From assembly GCF_025698545.1 (NCBI RefSeq), contig NC_068569.1, forward strand, positions 1,426,001-1,490,000: 64,000 nt of DNA, given 5' to 3'. Of this stretch, positions 26,107 to 37,542 are shown in pieces. Position 1 is the stretch's first letter, and each line of letters begins with the position of its first letter. The DNA is from Gossypium raimondii. Lineage: Eukaryota; Streptophyta; Magnoliopsida; Malvales; Malvaceae. The notes beneath the pieces were generated by a model that saw nothing but the letters and a program-made list of their open reading frames with translations, did no database searches and was not told the DNA's origin. The position numbers and the translations under genes are program-made.

Positions 26107-27524
26107 CTATCTTGAACTATGCAGGGAATTAACTGAGTCGAATCTATGCTTAGAAGCTGGAAGACTTCTAGCCTTCGACTTATGCACTGCCAAATCAATA
26201 CTAACCCGGGTCTGATTTTCACGAACACAGTGCCCTAACTTTTTAAAACCTGCATCCAAAAGAGAACCTCTCTTCAACGAAACGGTCATACATTTTTCCC
26301 TCCTATGACCAAGTTGCCTCCGTTCCAAACGAGTTGACTTTGACTCCGTAACGGACGAGGGACGTCCGATTTCACCGGTCACTATAGAACCTTCTAGAAT
26401 ATAAAGACTGCCAGTTCTTTTACCTTTTAACAAAACGAGAGCTCCACAAGATACTTTAATATCGCTCGACTCGATGTTAATTCTACATCCTTTCAAGTCT
26501 AAAATACTCAAGGAGATCAGATTCTTTCGTAAATCAGGTACATACCTGACATCTGAGAGTGTCCTAATTGTCCCATCGTGTATCCTAGTTTTAACAGTAC
26601 CAATACCGATTATCTTACTAGATGAATCGTTTCCCATGTGCACAACTCCACCTTCAACTAAACTGTATGTGGAGAATCATTCTCTATTGGGACACATGTG
26701 GAAAGAACATCCTGAATCTAGGATCCACTCAGACGTAAGCTTGGAGTTATCGCTCGTTGACACTAACAAGAAATCATCACCACCTTCATCGACCAAATTA
26801 ACACCAACTACATCTTCCTCGTTACTCTCAGCAACTCTTTTATTTCGTAGTTTATAACAATCTGCTTTGACGCGACCTAACTTTTTACAATAGAACACCT
26901 TTTGTCTTGTTTCTTTGATGCTACCAAAACGGAAGCTTGTCTATCTGCTTTGCTATTCAAACCAAACTCATTGTCGAGTTTGTTCTACTCAACAAATGAC
27001 CCTTCACATCTTCGAATGAGAGTTTATCTCTGTCATAAATCAAGGTCTCCCTAAAAGACTTATATGAAGAGGGTAAAGAGCACAATAATAGCATAGCTTG
27101 ATCTTCATCGTCAATATGAACCTCAACGTTCTTTAAATCATTTAAAAGAGTAATGAATTGACTGATGTGATCTCTAAGAAGCTCACCTTCGTTCATGCGA
27201 AACATAAATAGACGTTGTTTCAACACTAAACGGTTAGCCAGAGACTTAGTCGCATAAAGAGTTTCTAACCTTTTCCACAATGCGAATGAGGTCTTCTCCA
27301 TCAATACCTCCTGCAATACTATATTCACGAGGCACAACTGGATTGCTGACAAGGCCTTTTCATCAAGCTCTTCCCATTCTGTTTGATTTAGATTTTCAGG
27401 CTTTTTTCCTGTAACAACCTTTTTTCAAGCCGTTTTGAACTAGAATTGCCATCATCCGAACTTGTCACAGATTGAAATTTGTCTCACCATCGAACTTCTC
27501 AATTTCAAATCTTGTTGCTGCCAT
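26107..27524 (-). pseudogene. Broken Copia gag-protease-preintegrase reading frame
   Basis: The start MAATRFEIEKFDGETNFNL at 27524 is cut by TGA at 27465-27467, where relatives have Trp (NLW). Gag (UBN2-like) resumes from about 27418 to 26957, with TGKKPENLNQTEWEELDEKA and VLKQRLFMFRM. The zinc knuckle, near 26850-26900, reads FYCKKLGRVKADC: the His has become Arg and one lost base shifts the frame just before it. The protease active site is WILDSGCSFHMCPN near 26700. A further frameshift leads to the pre-integrase part (RYVPDLRKNLISLSILD). The coding part ends at about 26107 without the integrase core. Confidence 0.85.
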
Positions 27525-27557
27525 CTCTGCACGGGCTACTCTATGAAAATTGAACTA

Positions 27558-27569
27558 GCTATGATACCA
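27558..27569 (-). other. Primer-binding site (tRNA-iMet) of the Copia element
   Basis: TGGTATCATAGC starts two bases inside the 5' LTR. It differs from the usual TGGTATCAGAGC by one base. Confidence 0.85.
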
Positions 27570-27571
27570 CT

Positions 27572-28008
27572 TGTTAGGATCGTCCCGATTAAGCAACAAA
27601 CAAGTAAAAATAGCAGAAGAAATTGAGAAGATGAACACACAAATTTAACGTGGAAAAACCCCTCCAAAGAGGATAAAAAACCACGGGCAAAGATAATTTT
27701 ACTATAATGGCAAAAGAACGAAGAGTACAAAAGATGGAGATAAAAACTAAACCCCAAAAACCCGAAAAACAAAGAACCCTTAAAACGTAAACACAAAATT
27801 CTCTGAATGTGTTAATCTAATGGGTATTTTTTTTCTAAGATTGTAAAAGAGCCTATTTATAGGCTAAATTAGTAAGTCAAATAAACTATACTAATAAATG
27901 CTAAATATATTATACTAATAAATACTAAATCTTCTAGAAAGAAAATATATTTTTGTTTAACTTGACTTGCAAGCAATTTCTTAGAATTTGGGTCATACAA
28001 CTCTAACA
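27572..28008 (-). repeat. Copia-type LTR (5' LTR)
   Basis: A 437-base copy of the LTR at 25614-26049. It is followed by the target duplication TATTT at 28009-28013. A few per cent of bases differ between the two LTRs by eye, so insertion was not very recent. Confidence 0.93.
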
Positions 28009-28013
28009 TATTT

Positions 28014-29410
28014 TCATTGCAGTCAAAATTGGTGTTTGAAATCTCACTTAAAACTCAAATTTTGAAGAGATAAAAAGTATATCTCATCCATTTTTCTGTT
28101 TTTGATAAGTTTCTTCTGCCCATCTGCTATGAAAATTTGGTTTAGTTTTTTTTTTTTTAGATAATTGATTTGTTTATGAGTAATCTGGGGGGAAAAATAA
28201 CACTTATTTCAAGTATTGTCATTGAATAGTTATTTAAAGGTAGCCGTGAAGAATGACTGTAATGACATTATTGCTTAATCCCATAATAATCATTCGGCTA
28301 AATTATTGTTCAACTAACCAAACACTAGCACGTCTATAGAGGGCTGAATATGCCCTGAATAGTTAAGTCATTCCATTAAACTAAACATGGCATAAAATAT
28401 GTTTAACCTGGACTAGAACCGGTCAGTGTACTGATCCAAAAAATGTTATTAAACTAGGTGGATCAAGAATCTCTACAAATCGGTTGAACGAACTAAAAAA
28501 TGGATTGAATCGATTTTTTTATATTTTTTAAAAATGTTAATAATTTTTTAATCGAACTGATCAAACTAGTCAGATTAACATACCAATAAAATGATTAGTT
28601 CAACCACTAATCTAATTCTAAAAACATTGCTTAATTTACTAGCATATTTTTATTTTTTTGTGTATCACAAGAGGAGGGCAAAGCCAAAAATTATGAGTAT
28701 TTGTCCATTATGGGTCATCGTTGCATACATAGCATAGCAAGCAGAGAGCACAACGTGAAAGGCGTGGTGTTTGTCATTGTCTCTGCTACCAGCATGTGTT
28801 ACCAATGAGGGAAGTCTCAAAGAAATTGCTCCATCAGCATAGCATAGAAAAAATAGAATGCAGTGCAAGTAACTAATTATGAACTTCAGTTAAACACATT
28901 GCAGTTGGCGTTTCAAAAGGGAAAACATTTTCTTCGACTCACCTTGTCATACATGTTCAATAAACTTTGTTTATCAATTAATTAACAAATATTATTATTT
29001 GTGAATGTTAACAATTTTAGTTTAGTGGTAAGAAAATTTCACAAGTAATTTTAGCTTTCACCTTCAATTGTCTAAAAAATATTTATTTACAAACATATTT
29101 ATTTAATGTGAATGAATAAATTCATTTGAAATAAATTAACATGAACAGAAATTCAACTACAAATTCTGAACCTATTATACCAAAAAGAAAAATTCAGAGC
29201 ATAGCTTTTCAATACATGCAATTTATATCATATAGACAAGCATCCTAGACAGAAATTAGAGGAACATCGAAATGACCTCAATGGAAGCCATTTAAGCACC
29301 CATCTGAAACTTCTGCAACCATTCAGAGGATTAAAATTTTTATATTAAAAATAAAGTGATCAAAGTTCAAAAATCTGAAAAATATAGGAATTCTTCTCAT
29401 AAATTAAATC
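28014..29410. other. Intergenic region, no gene seen
   Basis: AT-rich. Around 28400-28620 there are phrases such as 'gaaccggtcagtgtactgat' and a loosely mirrored 'aatcgaactgatcaaac', which suggest a decayed inverted-repeat element. Nothing coding is supported. Confidence 0.35.
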
Positions 29411-30058
29411 CTAGCCATCCATTACATGTTTAATAAACAGGAAAAATAACAAAACAACAAGATATAGCAGTAACAAGAAATGCTCCTGCGAGACAATGTT
29501 GAATCCAGTACAGCCCTTATCTCCCTTTCCATGCTCAAAGTTAAAACTTTGAAACTGAGTCGTTGCTTCGAATTCGGCATCATAAAAACCATTATAAAAT
29601 CCATTGCCTCCTCCACCACTATATGTGAAAGCTGATCTCTTTTCATAAACGGGTTCATATGATCGAACAAGATCATAAGTTTTCCTTCTTTCTTCATTGC
29701 TTAGGCACTGAAACGCTTCGGAAATAACCATAAACGCTTCCTCAGCCCCAGGAGCTTTGTTCTTATCAGGGTGAACTTTCAAAGACAGTTTTCGATATGC
29801 TTTTCGAACATCTTCAACGCTACATGTTTTCTCTAACCCCAGAATTTCATAATAATCTTTTTTCTCCTTGACTTGTTTGACGGTCATGATTTGCTCATCG
29901 GTGTAGGCAGGCACTGATAAGAAACTGTCGATGGGTAGTGTTGGGTCGAGGCGACGGGCTTTTCTTAGGAAGCTGAGCGCACGGGCTCGGTCTCCGGCGT
30001 TCAACGCTTCTTTCCCGAGCTTCAAGCTTTTCAACGCATCAGCCTTGTTTGCATCCAT
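29411..30058 (-). CDS. Truncated DnaJ (Hsp40) membrane co-chaperone, DnaJ49-like
   Basis: Intronless, 215 aa. The N terminus MDANKADALKSLKLGKEAL and ARRLDPTLPID match the ER-membrane J proteins of the Arabidopsis DnaJ49 type. The J domain spans residues about 67-130, with the HPD motif at 96-98 (KVHPDKNKAPG); this tripeptide is what stimulates Hsp70 ATPase. A Gly/Phe-rich stretch (GGGGNGFYNGFYDAEF) follows, and a hydrophobic segment at 193-210 could anchor it in the membrane. Relatives are about 350 aa. Here the Ser-rich linker before the J domain is absent, an FRSFFGG-like segment is missing, and the protein stops after the membrane segment, losing the C-terminal DUF1977 domain. It may be a shortened functional paralogue or a decaying copy; the open frame and intact HPD leave both possible. 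Confidence 0.85.
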   Translation of the reverse strand: MDANKADALKSLKLGKEALNAGDRARALSFLRKARRLDPTLPIDSFLSVPAYTDEQIMTVKQVKEKKDYYEILGLEKTCSVEDVRKAYRKLSLKVHPDKNKAPGAEEAFMVISEAFQCLSNEERRKTYDLVRSYEPVYEKRSAFTYSGGGGNGFYNGFYDAEFEATTQFQSFNFEHGKGDKGCTGFNIVSQEHFLLLLYLVVLLFFLFIKHVMDG

Positions 30059-30699
30059 AATTATTTATTTATTTATCAGCAAGAGTGAATTTGAAGGTGA
30101 CACAAAATTGGTCAAAAAATCTTGACCCAGAAGAAGTGGAGAGTGAAAAAAGAGAAACGAAAAATGTTTTGGAAAGGAATTATAAGGTACCATAAATCTT
30201 CCCTACTTTATGCAAATTAAGGTAATAAAAAGTCATGTCATTTAATAATATTAAAAAGTAATTAAATTTTATGATTTGGTTTCACTTAAAAAAAAAAAGG
30301 AAAATATATGGAGGCTTCTGAAAATTAGACTATTAGCTTGTAGAATGGGGCATGCATTGCTATCAATAAGTGAAGTGATGCTAAAATTTCTAATATGGTC
30401 GTGTCTTATAATCCACGATGTCAAAGATGGCTTGTATTGACTGGCTTCAACCGGGTACGCAGTTGATAGACAATGTGAAGCTTTTTTATGGTCTTGTTAT
30501 GACAACTTTTGTTTTTTTTGTAGAAAAGACTGAGTCAACGTACTCGAAGAAGACTAAAGAAAACTACAGGGGAACCACTTCTGAAATGTCGTGATTTAAG
30601 ATGCTCCACATGGCATATAGAGACATAGAGAGGCGGCTTGTGATCAAAATTTTGTATCCTTGTTAAGCTTTGCCTTATGGTGAGCAGCCTAATTAGAAA

Positions 30700-30960
30700 G
30701 CTGATTAACGTCAACTAGATCAACCTCTTAATGCAGCTGCAACAAATCCGAGATATGCTTCACCAGGCTTAGGCCCCCTCCAACTTCATTAGCGTTGGTA
30801 TGTAGCCGGAACACCACCTCACTGTCCCATTCCAAACGCACTCTTCTGAACCCCATGTCCCATGTCAGTCGGAGCCCATCTCAACTGCTCCAAAGCTATG
30901 CCCGGATCACGAGCATATCCGTTATCGACCTTCCCAGAACAAAGCTAACTTGGGACGGAG
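30700..30960 (-). pseudogene. RNase H-like (RVT_3) retroelement fragment
   Basis: On the minus strand one frame reads LTWDMGFRRVRLEWDSEVVF followed by RLHTNANEVGGGLSLVKHI. Upstream in frame is LGRSITDMLVIRA with stops. This fits the plant RNase H-like domain (LGRC..EAELW...GL..AWD.GFRRV.LE.DS). Several stops break it and no reverse transcriptase is present. It is a dead fragment sitting just upstream of RRS1 on the opposite strand. Confidence 0.6.
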
Positions 30961-31413
30961 AAATAATCTGGGCTTAATTTTCTTTGATCTATTCATGAGG
31001 GCCTTAGTAACAACTTTAGTAAGAGCAGAGCAAAAGTTAATAGTTTAATAACTTAAATATTTTTTTAATTTATAATTTAATAAGTTTGAGTATTTCAACA
31101 TGTTGGTTTACATTATGTACTGAGGGTGTCTAATAATGTTATTAAATTTAAATTTTTTACAAAATCATAATTAAAAAAACCATTACATATTTTATTTTGC
31201 TTATCTTTAACAAATACTATTTTAGGGAGGAAAAAGTAGTGACAATGGGCTCTATATTGGGCTAGAGCCGATGAAGTGGCTGGTTCGGTTTCCATTTGAA
31301 GTTGTTTGCTACGCGCTATTCTCAACTGGTTCTGCTTTGCCCTTTCGCCGTTAGGTTTTAATTTTAGAAACGCGAAACCAAAACGAAGCTTAGAACTTGG
31401 AACCACACAGAAA

Positions 31414-34400
31414 ATGGAGATGGAGACGGAGACCCAGAAACCTTTTCAAGTAGACATGGGAAATCTTTTGGCTTTTAACCCTTTTCATAACTTTCCTTCT
31501 CTCCCCACTTCCAGGTTCACCCTTTTTGTCTTTTATAATTATAGTTTTGTATTAAGTTGCCTCAAAGATGTGAAATTTATGGTGCAATGGAGATTGTATT
31601 TTGATGATAAAATTTCAATTAACTGGGTATACTTTAGAATTTTGACACTTGGTTTCCTTCAATGTTGGTTTAATTAGTCGTTTCAAAGCATAAATTGTCC
31701 TCTGTACATTCCTTGTTCTTTATGTCCATTTGTGTTCTTTTTTCTTTATCTTATGTCTGCTGGCCAATATGTTTAGGGATGAGCTAGTTAAGGAATGTAT
31801 ACAGGAGGGCACCAAGTTAGTTCAAGCAATTGCAGATAGTATTTTTAACTTACCTTCAACTGAAGATGCGGATGGACCGCTTGTTAAGCTGCCTACCCCA
31901 ACAACAAAACTTCCTAGGGAGAAGCATGTAAGCTTAGCCTCTTATTTAGTATATCCTAGCAATGAATTTGTATTTTATTTAGTTGTTCATTTGCATACAA
32001 AGGTATAGTTTGGAAGATGCCTTGAAACCTGAAAGGCTGTATTGCGCTTGTGTTTTCAGCTTCCGAAGCCTAAACCTCCCACAAAATGGGAAGAGTTTGC
32101 CAAAAAGAAGGGTAATTCGTTTCATCTATCATCTGCAGTTTTCAAGGCTATTTTAGAATTTTGAGTTAAATCTCATTTTTCATTGTCTGAAGATTCGCTG
32201 TTTTTGCCTCTTCTCATTTGAAACATCTTGTAGGTATAAAGAAACGTAAAAAGGACAAAGTTGTATGGGATGAACAGACTGGTACATGGAAACGCCGTTT
32301 TGGTTATGATCGTGTCAATGATGATAAAGATATACCCATCATCGAGGCCAAGATGACTGATGGTGAGGATTTAATGGGTTGTTTCCTTGGAAGAAATATA
32401 ATTGACTTTTAAACTGTAATTGCTATTAAAATTCAATGTAAATGGCATTTTTAGATAATAAAATGGAAATAGTTTACAAGTAGCAATAGGACATAGTTGA
32501 ATAAATTGATTTCGTTGACCCTGATTGTTGCTTTTTGCAGAGCCAGGAGTGGATCCTTTTGCTAAAAGGCAAGATGACAAGAAGAAACGAGTTGAGAAAC
32601 AAGAGAAGAATCACCTCCAAAACTTGAAACAAGCTGCAAAAATTGGTGCCTTGCCAAGGTTTTGCCTATCCATTGTAGTTTTCTTTATGTAGAATCGCCA
32701 CTCTTATCTTCAATAAGAATCAACTTAGGGCCAGTTCTTCATTGCTTTTGAAAAGTGCTGTAGAAGAGTGCTTTTGAAAAGTTTGGTTTAAAATTTGACT
32801 GTTTAACATTGCTGTCAAAAAGTGCTTTTGAAAAATAAAATGTTTATTTTAGATATGTTATTATTAAGTAACAAATATATATTTAAATAATATTTAAATT
32901 AGTTAATATTATTATATTTTAGTAAGAATATAAAAAATTTATTATAACTTGTTGTTAATATTTTAATATATGAAATATAAATTTTAAATATTTTAAGCAA
33001 TAAATATTAATTATTTATAAAATTTAATTATAATATATAAACTATATTTTAAATATTTAAATATAACCATTAAGTATTTGTAATTAGTATTTTAAAAAAT
33101 ATTTTTTTATTTTTAATTAATGATTTTAAAACATTTGTAATTAAGCACCAAGGAAAAAAAAGAATAATACTATGTCATTAGAGGGGTGAAAAAGTAATTA
33201 AGCACCAAAAGTGCTTTTGGGAGAGGAAAAGCTAAGACTTTTAGCTTTTCCTTTTCAGCTTCTTTTCAGAAGTGCTTTTCAAAAGTTAAAAATATCAGTC
33301 AAAAGTAACTTGTTCTTCACAGCCCTTCTTTCAAAAGTGTTTTTGGAGTCAGAAGTGCTTTTTTTAAGCAATGAAGAATTAGATCATATTTGAGACAGTA
33401 TTGGTATCAATAAGTCTCATTTTAGCTTAATCTTCTTCTGACATTGTTATCCTGCTTTAACCTCTATTGTCCTATTCTTTGATACCATTCCATTATACCC
33501 TAACAATTATTGTCATTAGTAGTTTAGGTGTTAGACCATGACTGCAGATTATGCTTATAGGAATTTCTTATAAACATCAATGAATTTGAAGTCAACTTTG
33601 ATTATTTTCCATAAGCATCATTTCTCATCCAAACTGCTCTAGTTCCTGATGGGAACTTCCACTTACTTTAGCTTGCATTAAACAACTAGATCTTTGGTTC
33701 AGTTTCATTTCAATGCTCTTCATTTATTTAATTTTGCTGGTTCGACTTTAAATGGTTTGCTGCAGCCATGTTCAGCTTGCTGCTACAGCCCTGCCCATAA
33801 CGGGAACCCAAGCTCCACCGAAGAAAGTTTCTAAAGATGAATTAGGAAATGTAGCTGGGATGGCCGCGACTTCTACAGCCAGTGGTGGGAAATTTGATAG
33901 GAAGTTACCAGGAGAAAAGCCTGCTAAAAAGCAAGGAAAGCATCGCAAGGTTTTCATTCTTGGTCTTCACCTTAGTGTAAATATTTCTCATGAATTATAA
34001 TGGCATGTTGTAATATGGTCTTTTCTACTTTTGTTAGTTCTTACCCGTTGTTGAAGGATCAGGGATAGGTTCACGAGAGAAGGAACAAACCGAGAATGTT
34101 CTAAATAAGCTAATCTCTAAGCATTCCCATGAGATACTCAATGTTGACAAGGTAAGCTTGAGCTATAAATTGTTGGGTTCCAAATGGAAATTCTTTGTTC
34201 ATCTGAGATGACCTTTTTTTTTGGTTTAAAAAATTCAGGCAGTTACAATGTATAATGTGAAGAAAGAGAAGAAAGCTAGGAATAAAAGAAACCAAGAAGG
34301 GAAGTCGTCATCGGCCACAAACAAGTTGAAACCGAAAAAGCAACTACATAAGAATGGAAAGAAAGGACCAGGATCTTCAAAGAAAGGGAAGGCAAAATGA
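31414..34400 (+). CDS. RRS1: Ribosome biogenesis regulatory protein RRS1 homologue (8 exons)
   Basis: A nucleolar factor needed for 60S subunit assembly; in yeast it acts with Rpf2 to load the 5S RNP. Exons 31414-31514, 31777-31927, 32060-32111, 32234-32362, 32541-32658, 33766-33949, 34038-34151 and 34239-34400 join in frame to 336 aa; Arabidopsis is about 318. The RRS1 domain covers residues about 15-180, with [59 protein letters not shown] and [17 protein letters not shown]. The Lys-rich tail ([15 protein letters not shown], then KKGKAK at the end) looks like a nucleolar targeting region. The ATG at 31414 is the first Met and fits the family start ([12 protein letters not shown]). Intron 5 is long (1107 bases) because it carries a MITE. 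Confidence 0.95.
32735..33378. mobile_element. MITE inside RRS1 intron 5
   Basis: The 13-base ends ttcttcattgctt (32735-32747) and aagcaatgaagaa (33366-33378) are perfect inverted repeats. The adjoining 'agtgcttttgaaaagt' motifs recur in both orientations near each end. The core is very AT-rich without an ORF. The size is about 640 bases. The outermost left bases may extend to 'agggccag' at 32727. I could not identify a target duplication with confidence; a hAT-type origin is possible. Confidence 0.65.
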
Positions 34401-35068
34401 ACTTATCAATCGGTCAACGTTTCGGTAGGCTTGTAGAGATTTGGGTTAATGCAACCATAATTTTGTTTGCTTTGAGCAATAGAGTTTTATTTACCAAATC
34501 TTCTATTTCTTAAGTCAGGTTTAAATTTTTACAGTATTTTGCCGGCCCTAATATGTCAAAGTGAAAGCTTGGGATGACTTTTTGGAAACCTTAGTGATAT
34601 AATCTTAAATTTTATATCATGTACCATTATTAATGGTTATAATTACAATAAGCTACTAATCATCTCGTTTACAAAAAAAAAGGGGACCTATTAGAAGCCG
34701 TTCACTCTTGTATTTTCTTTCTTTTTCAGTAGCGAAAGGAACAAAAGGCAACAGCTTGTTTTTCAATTTTGGTTTTTTTTTTTCATTCAATGTATCCCTA
34801 CTTGAAGTTTTGAGAGCCCCCCAAAAAATGTTTACAATGAAAATCTGAAAAGAAAATATTTCCATTGATCCAAAACATATTCTATCTGTACTTTTATTAG
34901 AAAAAATGTAGATTAGAAACCAAAATCGAATATTGAAAAGAAAAAGGCTTTTCCTAGCATACTAAAACACCTACAAAGTGTAAAAAGATTCAGTGTTTTC
35001 ACCAAAATATAAAGGGCATTAGAAACTGATCACAAGAGAAACTAACAAAGCAAAACTTGTCTCATGTT
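34401..35068. other. Convergent 3' flanks of RRS1 and the Alba gene
   Basis: The two genes end tail to tail with about 670 bases between stops. This is presumably their 3' UTRs. No ORF of interest. Confidence 0.5.
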
Positions 35069-36442
35069 TCAACTCTGATACTCACCATCCACAGCCTCTC
35101 TTTCTTCAGCTGCAGCCACCATTAATTCATCGAAATTTTCTGTCTTCCCCAGTAATATCTCGATCTGAGAAACAACATACAAGAACACCTATCAATCTTA
35201 AAGCTTAGAGGATCAAGGAAAGTCGGCATTGTCAAAGACTATAAATTATGGTTAAATAAGGGCATCAACAGGCCATGTTGAATATACAATAATTGACTGC
35301 ATTTCAGATTGAATCTTTTTATTTTTGGCATAAACGTGGTTTATCTAAATGGCAGCATGAAGAAACTATTAAGTTTATTTACCTTGGCTTTTTGCACAGG
35401 CCACCCTCGAGACTCCTCCTTCATGTCAACTGTTGCGGTAGTGATCTCTGAAGAAATGAAGGTTGATTCCCATTATTATCAGAACTTCATATTAACATTA
35501 ACACATCATATATATATATATATATATATAAGAGAAACGGAAGACATCTTACTCTTCTCAACAGCCAAACCACTGTTTTTCAGAATTTCCGCAATTGTGA
35601 CCACCGTCGCAATAGCTGCATGTATGACATGACCCAGAGAAAATATTTACTGCAATTCTCAAAAAAAAAAGAAAAAGAAAAAAGAAAAAAACAGTAGCAT
35701 TCATATTTGATTATGCTAGGAAAAGCTGTTTTCATCGATGAACAAAAGCTGTATAGCATCTTCACAGCACAATTACCCCACAGAAACGATACATTAATAA
35801 GTCCATTGCCTTTTGGATAAGCATAATTTGAATAAAAAAAGCAGACCCATAGAGTTCTACCGGTGTATATTGCAATAATATAAAAATAGAACAGCTAATG
35901 CAAGTAACTATGAATTCCCAGCTATTCCTCTAGAGCATAATCAATTGAAGCATAAGGTATCATGATAAGACGATAACTGAGAACAATTCATAATTAATAT
36001 TCAGATCCAAAGAAAGAAAAAGGTTAATATGAAATTAAATTATCAAAGATAGAGAGCTTAAAAAGTAAACATTACCCATTCCAAGTGCAGACAGCTCCAC
36101 CTCATTGTGCTGCTGCATATACCTCTGCAAATAAAAAGAAACGTAATGTATTAACAAAGAATTTAATCGTCTCAAAGGAGGAAAAACAACTAGAACCCAT
36201 CAAAATTCTTAACAACGTTATTCAAATTCAGCACTTTATTTTGTATAGCACATGATGCAAAATTCAAAAAAAGAAAAAAAAAGTGAAAGATTTGGAGAAG
36301 AAAAGAGGGGGGAAGGAGAAACCTTAGCGAGATTAACGTAGAAAAACAAGGGCTTTTTGCTATGGGAAACTTGAATCCTGTTCTTCTTGTGGGAATCAGC
36401 GCCAAAGTTGATGTTGTTTACTCCTTGAGTGATTGCTTCCAT
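35069..36442 (-). CDS. Alba-domain DNA/RNA-binding protein (5 exons)
   Basis: Small Alba-fold protein of the plant At1g29250/At2g34160 type, which binds RNA or RNA-DNA hybrids. Exons in gene order: 36442-36323, 36124-36076, 35615-35553, 35447-35383, 35164-35069. They join in frame to 130 aa, the same length as in Arabidopsis as I recall it. Hallmarks are KKNRIQVSHSKKPLFFYVNL, RYMQQHNEVELSALGMAI, ATVVTIAEILKNSGLAVEKK and RGWPVQKAKIEI, covering the whole Alba fold. The C terminus is short and acidic (EEREAVDGEYQS). All junctions are GT-AG. Intron 3 carries a (TA)n run at 35509-35530. The Sel1-repeat gene lies upstream on the same strand. Confidence 0.94.
35509..35530. repeat. (TA)n microsatellite in Alba-gene intron
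   Basis: About 22 bases of alternating TA between exons 3 and 4 of the Alba gene. Confidence 0.9.
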
Positions 36443-36589
36443 TATGAGACACTTTTGCTTCTCGAACCCTAATACCAAGTGCCGAATCTTGTACTTCTGA
36501 CCCTACGAAGTGTATAAATGGGAGGAGAAGTGAAACAATTTAATGGCAGGTTTTCTTCAGAGCTCAGTGGTGGCTACGCTAGGGTTTTG

Positions 36590-37542
36590 AATAAAAAGTA
36601 CTTAGAAATCTATTTATTAATTAATTATACTACAATTTTATTTATATGACAGTAGGTAAGTTGGATCAGGAATTGTATGTGTTAAATAAAACATATTTTT
36701 CTTATTCATTTTTATTTTTAAATAAATAAATTATTTATTTTAAATTCTAAAATTAATGATAAATATATATATAGCTCATTTTACATTAAACAAAAGTTAC
36801 AATTAATTCTCATCAATTTATTTTAGATTTTGGTATCTAAAAATAATTGTACATTACTAATATCCAGTATTATTATATATATTCAACTAAATGATACTTT
36901 AAATTACAATTATTTTTAAAACAATTACTTACGTTAATTCACAATTTATCTATTATTATTTTTGAATTAAACTTTGCAAACCTTAACATAACCACAATTG
37001 TTAAGTATCATTAAACCTTTTAAAACATGAAGTTACAAGTATGATTACAGACACACAATTACAATAACAAGTATTAAACATTCAAATAACTATTATATCA
37101 GAATTAATTATTATAAATTAAGATCATATTGATAAATGGAACATTTTCTATCCCAAGTTCACACATAATATTGTTTTAAATTACGCAAATTCATAACTGA
37201 ACTGATCAATTTAACTAACTTTATTTATTATATCTAAAGTAGTTGTCTTATAAAAAGTACCTTTTCCCCTATTTCACGAGTACATAATCAATAAACGTTG
37301 ATGAAAGGCTGTTCATAAATACATGATTCCTTAAAAAAAAAAAAAAAACTGTTGCAATAAAGCTTGAATATGCAGTCCTCCACAATCGCGCTCATGCAAT
37401 AAGCCAAATGTAAAGGTCAACCCCGCAATTGAGAAAGGATGAAATTATACCATGAATATTACTTCCTTTTAAACTTACATGTATACTGCAAACACTCATC
37501 CCTCTTTTGTTACTCATTTGGCCTCAACCTCATCTGCTCATA
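36590..37542. other. Intergenic region between Alba and Sel1-repeat genes
   Basis: AT-rich promoter side of the Alba gene and 3' flank of the Sel1 gene. A 17-base A run lies near 37333-37348. No gene or clear mobile element. Confidence 0.45.

Larger units (their letters stand above)
25614..28008 (-). mobile_element. Non-autonomous Ty1/Copia LTR retrotransposon
   Basis: A complete but shrunken element of 2395 bases, flanked by the 5-base target duplication TATTT (25609-25613 and 28009-28013). LTRs of 436 and 437 bases begin TG and end CA. On the minus strand the primer-binding site TGGTATCATAGC (27558-27569) matches the 3' end of initiator tRNA-Met, and a polypurine tract AAGGTGGAGAT abuts the 3' LTR at 26050-26060. 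The 1.5 kb interior holds only gag, a zinc knuckle, the protease DSG site and the start of the pre-integrase region. Integrase, reverse transcriptase and RNase H are deleted, so movement would need a helper. The interior also has a stop and frameshifts. Confidence 0.92.

Noticed and set aside
28665-28868. 67-codon minus-strand frame
   Set aside because: No family match, no supporting splice or promoter signals, isolated in intergenic DNA.
31306-31413. Upstream extension of RRS1
   Set aside because: It begins with TTG and has no family similarity before the Met at 31414.
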